Shown piece after piece: positions 53,956 to 62,907 of a stretch of DNA of 64,000 nt (position 1 is the first letter of the stretch; each line of letters begins with the position of its first letter). The notes beneath the pieces were generated by a model that saw only the letters and a program-made list of their open reading frames with translations, searched no databases and had not been told where the DNA came from. The DNA comes from an uncultured Erythrobacter sp. (GTDB taxonomy: Bacteria; Pseudomonadota; Alphaproteobacteria; Sphingomonadales; Sphingomonadaceae): NCBI RefSeq assembly GCF_947499705.1, contig NZ_CANMPJ010000001.1, forward strand, positions 283,501 through 347,500, in the 5' to 3' direction. A program made the position numbers and the translations under genes.

Positions 53956-54297
53956 TTGGTAGACCGCAACTACCTTTTTGTTTGCAGCCAGAACAGGCTT
54001 CGCAGCCCGACGGCAGAGCACATCTTTGCCGATACTCAGGGTATCAACACGCTGTCCGCGGGAACGAACCGCGATGCAGAAAATCCTCTGAGCGACGAAT
54101 TGGTCGAATGGGCAGACTTTATCTTCGTGATGGAGCGACCCCACCGAAACAAGCTACAAGCGAAGTTTCGTAGAACGCTCAAGGATCAGCGCGTTATCGT
54201 TCTCGACATACCTGATGAATACGAGTTCATGGACGCACACTTGGTTCGACTACTTGAGGCCAAGATGCGGCGATGGCTGCCTATGGAGCGCTCATGA
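53956..54297 (+). CDS. Small low-molecular-weight protein-tyrosine-phosphatase-like protein
   Basis: 113 residues, shorter than the usual ~150 for LMW-PTPs. The P-loop signature C-x5-R-S appears as V-C-S-Q-N-R-L-R-S-P-T-A-E, followed by N-T-L-S-A-G-T-N and a late acidic I-P-D-E-Y segment that could supply the general acid. No ATG is available in frame; TTG 53956 after AGG is the best start. Its stop overlaps the following racemase gene by four bases (ATGA). Phosphatase activity is likely from the motif but the short length makes the exact role uncertain. Confidence 0.72.
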   Translation: MVDRNYLFVCSQNRLRSPTAEHIFADTQGINTLSAGTNRDAENPLSDELVEWADFIFVMERPHRNKLQAKFRRTLKDQRVIVLDIPDEYEFMDAHLVRLLEAKMRRWLPMERS

Positions 54298-54986
54298 AAA
54301 CAATCGGCCTTATCGGCGGTATGAGCTGGGAAAGCTCGGCGCAGTACTATGCGCTGATCAACCGCGCAGTGCGCGATCGGCTCGGTGCGCCGCATTCGGC
54401 CAAGATCGTGATGCATAGCCTCAACTTTGGCGAGATTGCTCGGTTACAGCATGATGGCGACTGGGACGCACTGGCCGACATTCTGATCGACAGCGCCGAA
54501 AGCCTCGAAGCGGCTGGCGCGGAGTGCATCGTCCTCTGCACTAACACCATGCACAAGCTCGCTGACGAGATCGAAGAAGCGAGCGCTTTGCCGTTCATCC
54601 ACATCGCCGACGTCGCTGCCGACGCAATCACGCAGCAGGGCATGACCAAGGTCGCGTTGCTGGGCACAGTGTTCACGATGGAAGAGGGATTCTACCGGGA
54701 GCGTTTGACCGAGTATCACGGTCTTGATGTGATCATCCCCGAAGAGGGCGACCGGGCCGAAATCCACCGAGTGATCTACGAAGAACTGGTGGCGGGCCAG
54801 ATTATCGAAGGCTCACGCGATGCCTATCGCGAAATCATCGAGCGATTGGCCGAACAGGGCGCGCAAGGGATAATCCTCGGCTGCACCGAAATCGCTCTGC
54901 TCATTAGCCAGAACGACAGTCAAGTGCCGCTGTTCGACACGACCGAAATCCACGCCGCAGCGGCAGTCGACTTCGCGCTTAGCTAA
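54294..54986 (+). CDS. Aspartate/glutamate racemase family protein
   Basis: 230 residues. The two catalytic cysteines of PLP-independent racemases are visible: C-T-N-T-M-H (N-terminal half) and G-C-T-E-I-A (C-terminal half), together with I-G-L-I-G-G-M-S-W-E-S-S at the start. Interconverts L- and D-aspartate (or a related amino acid), which may serve peptidoglycan or amino-acid recycling. Overlaps the upstream phosphatase-like gene; a hairpin follows. Confidence 0.9.
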   Translation: MKTIGLIGGMSWESSAQYYALINRAVRDRLGAPHSAKIVMHSLNFGEIARLQHDGDWDALADILIDSAESLEAAGAECIVLCTNTMHKLADEIEEASALPFIHIADVAADAITQQGMTKVALLGTVFTMEEGFYRERLTEYHGLDVIIPEEGDRAEIHRVIYEELVAGQIIEGSRDAYREIIERLAEQGAQGIILGCTEIALLISQNDSQVPLFDTTEIHAAAAVDFALS

Positions 54987-55006
54987 ACAGTCCGTGCCAA
55001 CTCAAA

Positions 55007-55040
55007 ACCCCGCCCGGCATGGAGGAATGCCGAACGGGGT
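55007..55040. terminator. Bidirectional hairpin between racemase and fasciclin genes
   Basis: Imperfect stem ACCCCG-CC-CGGCAT/ATGCCG-AA-CGGGGT with a 6-base loop. On the minus strand TTTT follows, so it more likely serves the fasciclin gene that ends at 55110; on the plus strand it follows the racemase stop by 20 bases. Confidence 0.55.
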
Positions 55041-55109
55041 CCTGGGTAGCGCTGCCCCTAGGTGGGAGGGGGAACGGCGGGGCAGCGCAAACTGGAGAGG
55101 GGTGTAAGA

Positions 55110-55676
55110 TCAGGCCGGCAGGAACACTCCGTCGGTCACATGGATTACGCCATTCGAGGTCTGCACGTCGGCTTGGGTGACGGCTGTGGCGCGGCCCTTG
55201 GCGTCCGTAATGATGATCTTGTCACCGGCGAGCCGTGCGGTCAGGGTGCCGCCTGCGACGGTCTTGATGGTGGCTTCGCCGCCATGCTTGTTGATCAGTT
55301 TGACGAGGTCGCCGCTGCTCACGTTACCAGCGACCGCATGGTACGTCAGGATGCCTTGCAGCGTGCCTTTGTTCTCAGGCTTCACAAGCGTTGCAACGGT
55401 TCCGTCCGGAAGCTTGGCAAAGGCGGTGTCGGTAGGAGCGAAAACTGTTAAAGGGCCAGGGCTCGACAGCGTGTCGACCAGGCCAGCGGCCTGAACGGCG
55501 GCGACTAGAGTCGTGTGGACGCCGGTGCTCACAGCGGTCTGGACAATATCGGGGCTTTGCGTTTGGGCCGCACGCTTGTGCGCGATGGCCGGAGCGGTAG
55601 CGACAGCGGCAAGACCGGTGGTCGCGGCAACAGCAGCAAAGATGGCGGCTTTAAACTTCTTGGGGGGTACAGGCAT
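55110..55676 (-). CDS. Fasciclin-domain exported protein
   Basis: 188 residues. Signal peptide (K-A-A-I-F-A-A-V-A-A-T-T-G-L-A-A-V-A-T-A-P-A), then one fasciclin domain (T-T-L-V-A-A-V-Q-A-A-G-L; L-T-V-F-A-P-T-D-T-A-F-A-K-L-P; N-G-V-I-H-V-T-D-G-V). Such small secreted proteins bind surfaces or polysaccharide and are often targets of a linked ECF sigma factor. AAGGAGA lies 5 bases before the ATG. It follows the anti-sigma gene by 152 bases. Confidence 0.9.
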   Translation of the reverse strand: MPVPPKKFKAAIFAAVAATTGLAAVATAPAIAHKRAAQTQSPDIVQTAVSTGVHTTLVAAVQAAGLVDTLSSPGPLTVFAPTDTAFAKLPDGTVATLVKPENKGTLQGILTYHAVAGNVSSGDLVKLINKHGGEATIKTVAGGTLTARLAGDKIIITDAKGRATAVTQADVQTSNGVIHVTDGVFLPA

Positions 55677-55828
55677 TGGTATCTCCTTATGTCTGCAAGC
55701 CCTCCCGGTCTTGCGCTGGAGCTACGCACATGCCTCCAATGCGGATGCGCAATAATTGCAAATTGTTCGAAAATTGCCTGCGCTACCCTCGGGAAAAGCG
55801 CTTGCGCCGGTCTTTAGTAAACCTGCGA

Positions 55829-56614
55829 TCAAACCTGGCTGAATGCGCCTTCGGCTACGACCGGTCCGGCGTCTTCGCCTTCCGGTTTCCCGCCGAGCGG
55901 TTCGCGCGTGAGCACGACCTGTGAGCCATCCAGAATATTGCGCGCGACGTCTTCTGGCAGGTCCATGCTCACGACTTCGCCGGGCGCGACCACTCCGAGC
56001 GATTGCAGGTCACCTTCTGCCGGGACCAACCACAGCTCGTGGTCGTGAACGCCGTCGGGTGTCAGGCCAATCGCCGTCACGAGCATGCGCTCGCCTTCGG
56101 GCATGTAAGTCACGTCCAGCCGCAAACCGGTGTCGCCTATTGGCACCGTTGCCATCAAAGGATCAGCAGAGGCGACATTCGTGGGCGTCTCGGAAGGCGG
56201 AGCGCTACCGGGCGCAAACGTCATGACGGCCAGCGCAATTGCGGCCGCAGCCGAAGTAAACCCGGCGGTCCATTTCCACCGGCGGAGGCTGCTCTGCAAT
56301 TCCACGACATTGTCGTTCGAGGCGATTGAGGCGGCGCTCGGTGCCGCGATCACATCCGCGCTGTCTTGAGCCGCAAGACGCGCTTCGATCCGCTTCCATA
56401 CCTCCGCACTGGGTTCGGCACCGCCGACTTCGTCGGAAAGCGGCACAAACCAATTGTCCCACCATTCCTTGCGCCAGGCAAAGTCTTCGTCAGTCGCCAA
56501 TCGCCCACGCGCGTCGAGCAATTCCTCGCCTTCGAGCAAGCCCAGCGAAAACTCCGCCGCAAGGGTCTTGTCGTCGCGGTTTTCCATCGGGTCCATGTCG
56601 TCTGTACCGCTCAT
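55829..56614 (-). CDS. RskA-like anti-sigma factor
   Basis: 261 residues: an N-terminal cytoplasmic helical region (A-A-E-F-S-L-G-L-L-E-G-E-E) that binds sigma, one membrane segment at about 115-132 (T-A-G-F-T-S-A-A-A-A-I-A-L-A-V), and a periplasmic RskA domain (M-L-V-T-A-I-G-L-T-P-D-G; E-L-W-L-V-P-A-E-G). No Cys/His ZAS zinc motif is seen. The start overlaps the sigma stop by four bases (ATGA). It should hold the sigma factor at the membrane until released. Confidence 0.85.
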   Translation of the reverse strand: MSGTDDMDPMENRDDKTLAAEFSLGLLEGEELLDARGRLATDEDFAWRKEWWDNWFVPLSDEVGGAEPSAEVWKRIEARLAAQDSADVIAAPSAASIASNDNVVELQSSLRRWKWTAGFTSAAAAIALAVMTFAPGSAPPSETPTNVASADPLMATVPIGDTGLRLDVTYMPEGERMLVTAIGLTPDGVHDHELWLVPAEGDLQSLGVVAPGEVVSMDLPEDVARNILDGSQVVLTREPLGGKPEGEDAGPVVAEGAFSQV

Positions 56615-57192
56615 TCACTCGCCTCCAGGCAAGCCCGCAGCTTCATCAGCGCGCGGCGGATCCAGCTTTTCATGGTGCCCAGCGGCACATCGGCAGCTTC
56701 GGCCAGCTGACCGTAGGTTTTGCCATCAAAAAACGCGCCGCGGATATGCTGCTGAACATTGTCATCCAGTTTGCCGAGGCAGATGTGAATTTGCGCCGAG
56801 CGCTCGGCATCGATTAGCAGAGCATCAGCAAGGGGGGCTTCGTCAGGCAAAGGCGCGGCCTCTTCGACAGGGACAGCCCCGCCGCGAACCTTGCCAGTAC
56901 GCAGACGGTCGATCGCGCGGTTGCGCGCAAACGTCGCCAGCCACGAAATCGGGCTCGCGCGCTCCGGATCATACCGGTCGGCTCTCTGCCAAAGGTTTAC
57001 GTACACGTCCTGCAAGGCGTCTTCTGCTTCTTTCCTGTCACCCAAGATACGAAGGCAAATGCCGAACAGTTTCACCCGAGTTGACGCATAAATCTCCTCG
57101 AGCGCTGATTTGTCGCCATCGGCCAGCCTCGCCATGGCGGCACGCAGAGCTTCGCGCGCTTCGGCGGTTGCAGGGGTCGGATGCGCAGCCAT
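56611..57192 (-). CDS. ECF RNA polymerase sigma factor (SigK-like)
   Basis: 193 residues. Region 2 has A-L-E-E-I-Y-A-S-T-R-V-K-L-F-G and D-A-L-Q-D-V-Y-V-N-L-W-Q, region 4 has G-Q-L-A-E-A-A-D-V-P-L-G-T-M-K-S-W-I-R-R-A. No extra C-terminal extension. ATG 57192 shares its base with the end of the CDF gene (TGATG) and GGGTCGG precedes it. Together with the RskA-like gene it is a sigma/anti-sigma pair, probably driving the downstream fasciclin gene and its own operon. Confidence 0.88.
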   Translation of the reverse strand: MAAHPTPATAEAREALRAAMARLADGDKSALEEIYASTRVKLFGICLRILGDRKEAEDALQDVYVNLWQRADRYDPERASPISWLATFARNRAIDRLRTGKVRGGAVPVEEAAPLPDEAPLADALLIDAERSAQIHICLGKLDDNVQQHIRGAFFDGKTYGQLAEAADVPLGTMKSWIRRALMKLRACLEASE

Positions 57193-58133
57193 CAACAGTC
57201 GGTCCCGCACGGATCATCGTCGGTGCCGCGTTCTACCTGCAACGTCGAATGCCCGATGCCGAATTTCGCTTCGAGTGAACGGCTGATTTCGCGCAGGAAT
57301 CCGTCAGAGCACGGTGCGCCCGGCATCACCAGATGCGCGGTCAGTGCCGTCTCCGTCGTCGACATTGGCCAGATATGCAAATCGTGCACCGCCTCAACCC
57401 CTTCAAGCCCTGCCAAATGACGGCGCACGTCCTCCACGTCAATGCTTGCAGGGACTGCAAGTAAGCCCATTTTCAGGCTGTCTTTGGCCAGGCCCCACGT
57501 GCCCCAGGCTATCATCGCGACAATGGCGAGGCTGACGAGCGGGTCGATCCACCACAACCCGGTGAACAGGATTACCAGTCCTGCAACGACCACACCGGCC
57601 GACACCAAAGCGTCGGCGGCCATATGCAGGTAAGCGCCTCTGATATTGAGATCTTCCTGACCGCGCATGAAGAGGAAGGCGGTGAAGGCGTTGATCGCGA
57701 TGCCGATCCCAGCGACGATCACCATGACCATGCCTTGCGGCTCTTGCGGTTCGAACAGGCGGTGGAATGTTTCGAACAGGATCGCCCCGATTGCGACCGC
57801 TAGCAGCAGGGCGTTGGCCAGCGCGGCGAGGATCGTGGAGCTCTTGAAGCCGTAAGTGTAGCGGGCCGAAGGCGGTTTCTTGGCGGCAATGCTCGCCCCC
57901 CATGCGAGCAGCAGCGCCAGCACGTCGGACAGATTGTGTCCAGCATCCGCGACCAGCGCCATCGACCCGTAGAGAAATCCAAAGGTCGCCTCGACCACCA
58001 CAAATGCCGTATTGAGCGCCACGCCGATGGCAAAAGCACGCCCGAAATCGGCAGGCGCATGGCTGTGACCGTGGCCATGAGCATGGTCATGACCATGATC
58101 GTGCCCGTGATGGTGTGAATGTGCGTGCCCCAT
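57192..58133 (-). CDS. Cation diffusion facilitator (CDF) metal transporter
   Basis: 313 residues. A histidine-rich N-terminus (H-A-H-S-H-H-H-G-H-D-H and similar) precedes a six-TM CDF domain with the metal site pattern A-D-A-G-H-N-L-S-D (TM2) and H-M-A-A-D-A-L-V-S (TM5). Exports Zn, Co, Ni or similar divalent metal. The operon position after mtgA (5 bases) and directly before the ECF sigma gene implies coordinated expression. Confidence 0.92.
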   Translation of the reverse strand: MGHAHSHHHGHDHGHDHAHGHGHSHAPADFGRAFAIGVALNTAFVVVEATFGFLYGSMALVADAGHNLSDVLALLLAWGASIAAKKPPSARYTYGFKSSTILAALANALLLAVAIGAILFETFHRLFEPQEPQGMVMVIVAGIGIAINAFTAFLFMRGQEDLNIRGAYLHMAADALVSAGVVVAGLVILFTGLWWIDPLVSLAIVAMIAWGTWGLAKDSLKMGLLAVPASIDVEDVRRHLAGLEGVEAVHDLHIWPMSTTETALTAHLVMPGAPCSDGFLREISRSLEAKFGIGHSTLQVERGTDDDPCGTDC

Positions 58134-58138
58134 TGAGG

Positions 58139-58810
58139 TTATTGATAAACGCAGGAATCGAGGCCGTCACGTTTCACGACGCCGATCCGCGCTTCAATCG
58201 TGTTACCGTGGCGCGCAAGCCACCCTGACGGATTCTTGACCGAGCGTTCCTTTGGCAAAGGCAGAGCGGCGGCCATGCGGCTGGCTTCGTCAGCGGAAAG
58301 GCGCGCGGCGGACTTGCCGAAGTAACGCTGCGCTCCGGCCTCTGCGCCATAAGTGCCGATCCCGGTTTCGGCGATGTTGAGATACACCTCCATGATCCGC
58401 CGTTTGCCCCAGACATTCTCGATCCAAAAGGTGAAATAGGCTTCCAGCCCTTTGCGGAAATAGCCGCCGCCCTGCCAAAGGAACACGTTCTTCGCCGTCT
58501 GCTGAGTGATGGTGGAGGCTCCGCGGATGCGTCCTCCGTTCCGATTGTTTTCGATGGCTTTTTCGATGGCTTCGGTGTCGAAACCACTATGCGAGCAGAA
58601 CTTGCTGTCTTCCGCAGCGATGACCGCTGCGACGAGGTTGGGATCTATATTATCGAGGCTTTCCCAATCCTTAGTGATGCCATTCCCGTCCATCAGCATC
58701 GTCGCTGTGACGGGCACCGGCAGCCACTTAAACGCGATTACCAGCGCAAGGCTCAGCCCGATGAACCACAGGATAGCTTTGGCGAAGAGGCGTGCGGCGG
58801 TGCGGATCAT
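58139..58810 (-). CDS. mtgA: Monofunctional biosynthetic peptidoglycan transglycosylase
   Basis: 223 residues. One N-terminal membrane anchor (F-A-K-A-I-L-W-F-I-G-L-S-L-A-L-V), then a GT51 domain: catalytic Glu in A-A-E-D-S-K-F-C-S-H-S-G-F-D, S-T-I-T-Q-Q-T-A-K-N, and W-G-K-R-R-I-M-E-V-Y-L-N. It polymerises lipid II on the periplasmic side. First gene of the five-gene minus-strand unit with the CDF, sigma, anti-sigma and fasciclin genes. Confidence 0.94.
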   Translation of the reverse strand: MIRTAARLFAKAILWFIGLSLALVIAFKWLPVPVTATMLMDGNGITKDWESLDNIDPNLVAAVIAAEDSKFCSHSGFDTEAIEKAIENNRNGGRIRGASTITQQTAKNVFLWQGGGYFRKGLEAYFTFWIENVWGKRRIMEVYLNIAETGIGTYGAEAGAQRYFGKSAARLSADEASRMAAALPLPKERSVKNPSGWLARHGNTIEARIGVVKRDGLDSCVYQ

Positions 58811-58918
58811 GGTCAGCGAAGCATTTAGGTGCGCTTCGCGTGCTGTGCAATCATGCCCGTCTTGCAGCGCGCGCTTAGCCGTGCTTGGACGGTCACCAGA
58901 CTTTTCAGGGAGTTTTTC

Positions 58919-60253
58919 ATGCGTCTTTTCCCCACTGCCGCCGCCGTCCTCGCTCTTTCCGTAACCTCGCTAGGCGCTCCAGCATTCGCCGATGACCATG
59001 ATGTCGCGCAGGCTGTCGCCGCCGATTACGACGCTTACCTTGAGCCGCTTTTCGTCCATTTCCATCAAAACCCCGAGCTGTCTTTCCTCGAAACGGCGAC
59101 TGCCAAGCGCATGGCGGATGAGCTTCGCGCGGCGGGTGTCGAGGTGACTGAGAATGTCGGCGGCACGGGTGTCGTTGGCATGGTGCGCAACGGTGAAGGG
59201 CCGCTGATCCTGCTGCGCGCGGATATGGACGGCTTACCGGTGATCGAGAAATCAGGCCTCGAATACGCCTCTACCGCAATGCAAGTTGGTCAGGACGGAC
59301 AGGAATATCCGGTCATGCACGCCTGCGGCCATGACGTGCATATCACGTCGATGGTTGGCACGGCGCGACGCCTGATGGCAATGAAGGATCAGTGGAGCGG
59401 CACGCTGATGTTCGTCGTCCAGCCAGCCGAAGAGCGCGTGGGCGGGGCCAAGGCGATGATCGCGGACGGTCTGTATGACCGTTTCGGCAAACCCGACTAT
59501 GCGCTCGCCTTCCATGTCAACTCGGGGATGGCGACGGGCAAACTGTCGGCCTCTGAAGGGATCCAATATTCGAGCGCGGATTCGGTCGATATCACCGTTC
59601 CTGGCGTCGGCGCGCACGGCGCGAGCCCGCATCGCGGCAAGGACCCGGTCTATATCGCATCGCAGATCGTCACGGCGCTGCAATCGATCGTCAGCCGCGA
59701 GATTCAGCCACTTAGACCCGCTGTGATCACGGTAGGCTCGTTCCATGCAGGTTCGAAGCACAATATCATCTCCGACCAGGCCGCATTGCAGTTGACCGTG
59801 CGAGCAAATGACGAGGATACCCGCGCGCAGTTGCTAGCGTCGATTGAGCGGATCGCGGTCAATATCGGTAAAGCACATGGCCTGCCCGATGATCTGCCGG
59901 TGCAGGTGAGTGTGAGTGAAGGCACTCCCGTGACCAACAACGATCCCGAACTGGCGCGCCGCCTCAATGCGGTTATGAAGCGCGAACTTGGTGAGGAAAC
60001 GTTCGTGCCATGGGAGCAAAAGGGCATGGGCGCGGAGGACTTTGCGTACTTCGTGACCGAGGAACTGGACGTGCCGGGTTATTACTTCTCTGTCGGGGGG
60101 ACGCCGCAGGCAGCCTTTGACGCTGAAGAAGCGGGCGGTCCAGCAGTGCCTTCGCACCATTCGCCACTGTTTAAGGTGTCCCCGCGTGAGAGCGTGACGC
60201 TCGGCACGCAGGCGATGATCGCTGCGGTGCTCGATCTGGCTCCGGGGCAGTAG
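58919..60253 (+). CDS. Exported M20-family amidohydrolase
   Basis: 444 residues with a signal peptide (A-A-A-V-L-A-L-S-V-T-S-L-G-A-P-A-F-A-D). Metal ligands and catalytic acid: R-A-D-M-D-G-L-P-V, H-A-C-G-H-D-V-H, and P-A-E-E-R-V-G-G-A-K. The bottom dimerisation domain carries G-A-H-G-A-S-P-H-R-G-K-D. It resembles hippurate/IAA-amino acid hydrolases, cleaving N-acyl amino acids. AGGGAG lies 8 bases before ATG 58919. Confidence 0.9.
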   Translation: MRLFPTAAAVLALSVTSLGAPAFADDHDVAQAVAADYDAYLEPLFVHFHQNPELSFLETATAKRMADELRAAGVEVTENVGGTGVVGMVRNGEGPLILLRADMDGLPVIEKSGLEYASTAMQVGQDGQEYPVMHACGHDVHITSMVGTARRLMAMKDQWSGTLMFVVQPAEERVGGAKAMIADGLYDRFGKPDYALAFHVNSGMATGKLSASEGIQYSSADSVDITVPGVGAHGASPHRGKDPVYIASQIVTALQSIVSREIQPLRPAVITVGSFHAGSKHNIISDQAALQLTVRANDEDTRAQLLASIERIAVNIGKAHGLPDDLPVQVSVSEGTPVTNNDPELARRLNAVMKRELGEETFVPWEQKGMGAEDFAYFVTEELDVPGYYFSVGGTPQAAFDAEEAGGPAVPSHHSPLFKVSPRESVTLGTQAMIAAVLDLAPGQ

Positions 60254-60295
60254 TGCAAGATCAGCGGCGCTGATCTCAAGCATCCGGGAGTTAGC

Positions 60296-60922
60296 ATGAT
60301 CATTGTGGCTGAAGGCATCAGCGCTGCGGGCAAGACTACATTTGCCCGGCAGTTCGGTGATGGGCGCTGGGTGCCTGAAATTCCCGTGAAGGGTGACCGA
60401 CCTGGCGCCGACGCCAGCCTTGACGCCCATGCTCACTTTTGGGCGGAGCACAACGTCAGGAAGTTCCAGATGGCGCTCGCAATCGAGCGTGAGCATGGGT
60501 TCGCGATCTGCGACACTGATCCGATGAAGATCCACTATTCGTGGTGCATGGAACGGGCGGGCTTTGCGTGGCTCGACAAGTTTGCTCACGCGCGCTTGTT
60601 CGTGCGCAAGGCGATAGAAGAGCGGAGGTTGGGCTTTGCCGACCTTTATTTGGTGAAGCGGATCGATCCTATTCTCGCGCGCGCTCAGAAAGAAGGTGAC
60701 GCAACCCGCCGACGCGGCAATTTCGAACAGCATCTGGCTTTACAGCCGCATCTGATCGAGTGGTTTTCAGCAGTGTCGGACGTGCTTTCGGACTGCGTAA
60801 GGTGGGAGTTTCCGGACCGCGATAATCTCTTGGCTGAAATCAAAAGCAAAGCGCCGGAGGAGAACCCCCGGCGCTTCGATGTTTCAGTATTCGACGCTCT
60901 GATCGAGCGCTTGCCAAGTTAG
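60296..60922 (+). CDS. P-loop nucleotide kinase-like protein
   Basis: 208 residues. Walker A appears as G-I-S-A-A-G-K-T-T at about 7-15; the remainder is consistent with a small AAA/thymidylate-kinase-like fold (C-D-T-D-P, with H-Y-S-W). No lid motif clear enough to name a substrate. The 3' end contains an inverted repeat used by the convergent rpoH as terminator. Function unknown. Confidence 0.6.
   Translation: MIIVAEGISAAGKTTFARQFGDGRWVPEIPVKGDRPGADASLDAHAHFWAEHNVRKFQMALAIEREHGFAICDTDPMKIHYSWCMERAGFAWLDKFAHARLFVRKAIEERRLGFADLYLVKRIDPILARAQKEGDATRRRGNFEQHLALQPHLIEWFSAVSDVLSDCVRWEFPDRDNLLAEIKSKAPEENPRRFDVSVFDALIERLPS
60849..60876 (-). terminator. rpoH terminator embedded in the convergent gene
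   Basis: Perfect 9-bp stem AAGCGCCGG/CCGGCGCTT with a 10-base loop. On the minus strand it lies 49 bases past the rpoH stop and is followed by TGCTTTTG. It lies inside the last codons of the plus-strand kinase-like gene. Confidence 0.65.
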
Positions 60923-60924
60923 GT

Positions 60925-61824
60925 TTACGCCATTCCCGGCATCAACCGGTCTCCCGCGATCCGCTGCATCGCTTTCTGCAGCTTTTCAAACGCACGTACT
61001 TCGATCTGACGGATACGCTCGCGCGAGACGTCATAGACCTGCGACAGTTCTTCGAGCGTCTGCGGCTTTTCCGTCAGGCGACGTTCGGTCAGGATGTGCT
61101 GCTCGCGCTCATTGAGCGAGTCCATCGCCTCGACCAGCATTTCGTGCCGGACAGTCGCCTCTTCAGCGTCAGCGACCGTTTCGTCCTGCAAAGGACGATC
61201 ATCGGTCAGCCAATCCTGCCATTCGCCCGACCCGTCTTCGCCATTGCGCATCGGCGTGTTGAGCGAGCCGTCGCCGCCCATCATCATCCGGCGGTTCATG
61301 TTGATCACTTCCTGCTCGGGCACGCCGAGGTCGGTTGCGATCTTCGTCACATCTTCGGGCGACAGGTCAGTGTCTTCGTAGGCCTCGAGCTGCTTCTTCA
61401 TCCGGCGAAGGTTGAAGAACAGCTTTTTCTGAGCGGCGGTGGTGCCCATTTTCACGAGCGACCAGCTGCGCAGGATAAATTCCTGCATCGAGGCTTTGAT
61501 CCACCACATCGCGTAAGTCGCGAGGCGGAAACCACGATCGGGCTCGAACTTCTTCACACCCTGCATCAGTCCAACATTCCCTTCGGAAATGAGGTCGCTG
61601 ACGGGCAGGCCGTATCCGCGATAGCCCATCGCAATCTTGGCCACGAGCCGCAGATGGCTCGAAACCAGCTGCGCAGCGGCTTCGGGATCTTCATGTTCGG
61701 CATAACGCTTGGCGAGCATGTATTCCTGCTCGGCGGTCAGCACAGGGTATTTTTTGATTTCCGACAGATAGCGGTTGAGGCTTTGCTCGCCGCTCAGGGC
61801 CGGTACAGACGGTGACTTGCTCAC
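60925..61824 (-). CDS. rpoH: RNA polymerase sigma-32 factor (heat shock)
   Basis: 299 residues. Regions 1.2/2 (L-N-R-Y-L-S-E-I-K-K-Y-P; D-L-I-S-E-G-N-V-G-L-M; M-W-W-I-K-A-S-M-Q-E-F-I), the RpoH box Q-K-K-L-F-F-N-L-R-R-M-K, and region 4 (S-Q-V-Y-D-V-S-R-E-R-I-R-Q-I-E) are complete. GTG 61824 is chosen because AGGA lies about 6 bases upstream and the family usually starts near here; the ATG 61878 start would add 18 basic residues. It should drive clpP and other stress genes. Confidence 0.95.
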   Translation of the reverse strand: MSKSPSVPALSGEQSLNRYLSEIKKYPVLTAEQEYMLAKRYAEHEDPEAAAQLVSSHLRLVAKIAMGYRGYGLPVSDLISEGNVGLMQGVKKFEPDRGFRLATYAMWWIKASMQEFILRSWSLVKMGTTAAQKKLFFNLRRMKKQLEAYEDTDLSPEDVTKIATDLGVPEQEVINMNRRMMMGGDGSLNTPMRNGEDGSGEWQDWLTDDRPLQDETVADAEEATVRHEMLVEAMDSLNEREQHILTERRLTEKPQTLEELSQVYDVSRERIRQIEVRAFEKLQKAMQRIAGDRLMPGMA

Positions 61825-61937
61825 TTTTTTCCTAACCTTTCTAGTGTCGACCACTCGTGCCGGACCCCTGATGGGCATCCGTCAAATCGGGCCACTTGGT
61901 TACATATACGCGAGATAGGCGCATTTGGGTGCGCTAT

Positions 61938-62891
61938 TCATCGATTACAACGTATAAGTTCGTCGATTAGTTCCCGCATATCGGGCGGCAATGCGGCTTC
62001 GAACTTGACGGTTTCTTGTGTCAAAGGGTGAATAAATCCCAACTCCGCCGCGTGCAGCGCCTGCCTCCTAAATTGAAGCGATTTCAGCACCGATTTGAGG
62101 GGTTTGGGCGTGTTGCCGTAGACTTGATCTCCTATTAGCGCATGGCCGATTGACGCGCAGTGAACGCGCACTTGGTGGGTTCGCCCGGTTTCGAGCCTGC
62201 ATTCGATCAGCGCACTCGATTCGAGCCGTTCAATCAGCTTGTAATGGGTAACCGCATGTTTGCCGCGTGAGGAATTCTTGTCGAGCACAGCCATTTTCTT
62301 GCGATTGGCGTCTGACCGACCGATTCGACCCGAGATTGTGCCTTCGGTTGGAGTAGGGTGGCCACCGCACACGGCGAGATAGCGCCGGTGGACGCTGTGC
62401 TCGGCAAATTGCGCGGCAAGCCCTTCATGCGCCGCATCGGATTTGGCGACCACCAGAAGGCCTGACGTGTCCTTGTCGATCCGGTGGACGATCCCAGGGC
62501 GGGCGACCCCGCCGATACCCGAGAGTTGGCCTCGGCAGTGATAGAGGACAGCGTTGACCAATGTGCCATCGGGATTGCCGGCCGCCGGGTGCACAACCAT
62601 TCCCGCAGGCTTGTTGACCACGATCAGGTGCTCATCCTCGAAAGTGATGTCGAGGGGGATGTCCTGCGGTCTGGCTTCTGGCTCGATGGTCGCCGGGACA
62701 GTGATCGCGAAAAGCGCGCCTTCGCGGGCTTTGGCTGAGGGGGATTGGACTGGCGTCCCGTCCAGCTGCACCAGCCCCTCGGCGATCAGCGCCTGCACCC
62801 GGGCCCGCGAAAGCTCGGTCACCTCGGCCAGCGCCTTGTCGAGGCGGGCAGGGGTGGAGATCGTGCCGGTGATGATTTCCTCAGCGGACAT
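61938..62891 (-). CDS. rluD: 23S rRNA pseudouridine synthase, RluD type
   Basis: 317 residues: an N-terminal S4 domain (R-L-D-K-A-L-A-E-V...R-A-R-V-Q-A-L-I-A-E-G) and an RluA-family catalytic domain with H-R-I-D139-K-D-T-S-G carrying the catalytic Asp. It likely makes pseudouridines in helix 69 of 23S rRNA, as RluD does, though RluC-type specificity cannot be excluded. ATG 62891 fits the family start (M-S-A-E-E); the frame to 63038 is a shadow. Divergent from the JAMM gene 16 bases away. Confidence 0.9.
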   Translation of the reverse strand: MSAEEIITGTISTPARLDKALAEVTELSRARVQALIAEGLVQLDGTPVQSPSAKAREGALFAITVPATIEPEARPQDIPLDITFEDEHLIVVNKPAGMVVHPAAGNPDGTLVNAVLYHCRGQLSGIGGVARPGIVHRIDKDTSGLLVVAKSDAAHEGLAAQFAEHSVHRRYLAVCGGHPTPTEGTISGRIGRSDANRKKMAVLDKNSSRGKHAVTHYKLIERLESSALIECRLETGRTHQVRVHCASIGHALIGDQVYGNTPKPLKSVLKSLQFRRQALHAAELGFIHPLTQETVKFEAALPPDMRELIDELIRCNR

Positions 62892-62907
62892 GCTAGGGCC
62901 ATGCGCG

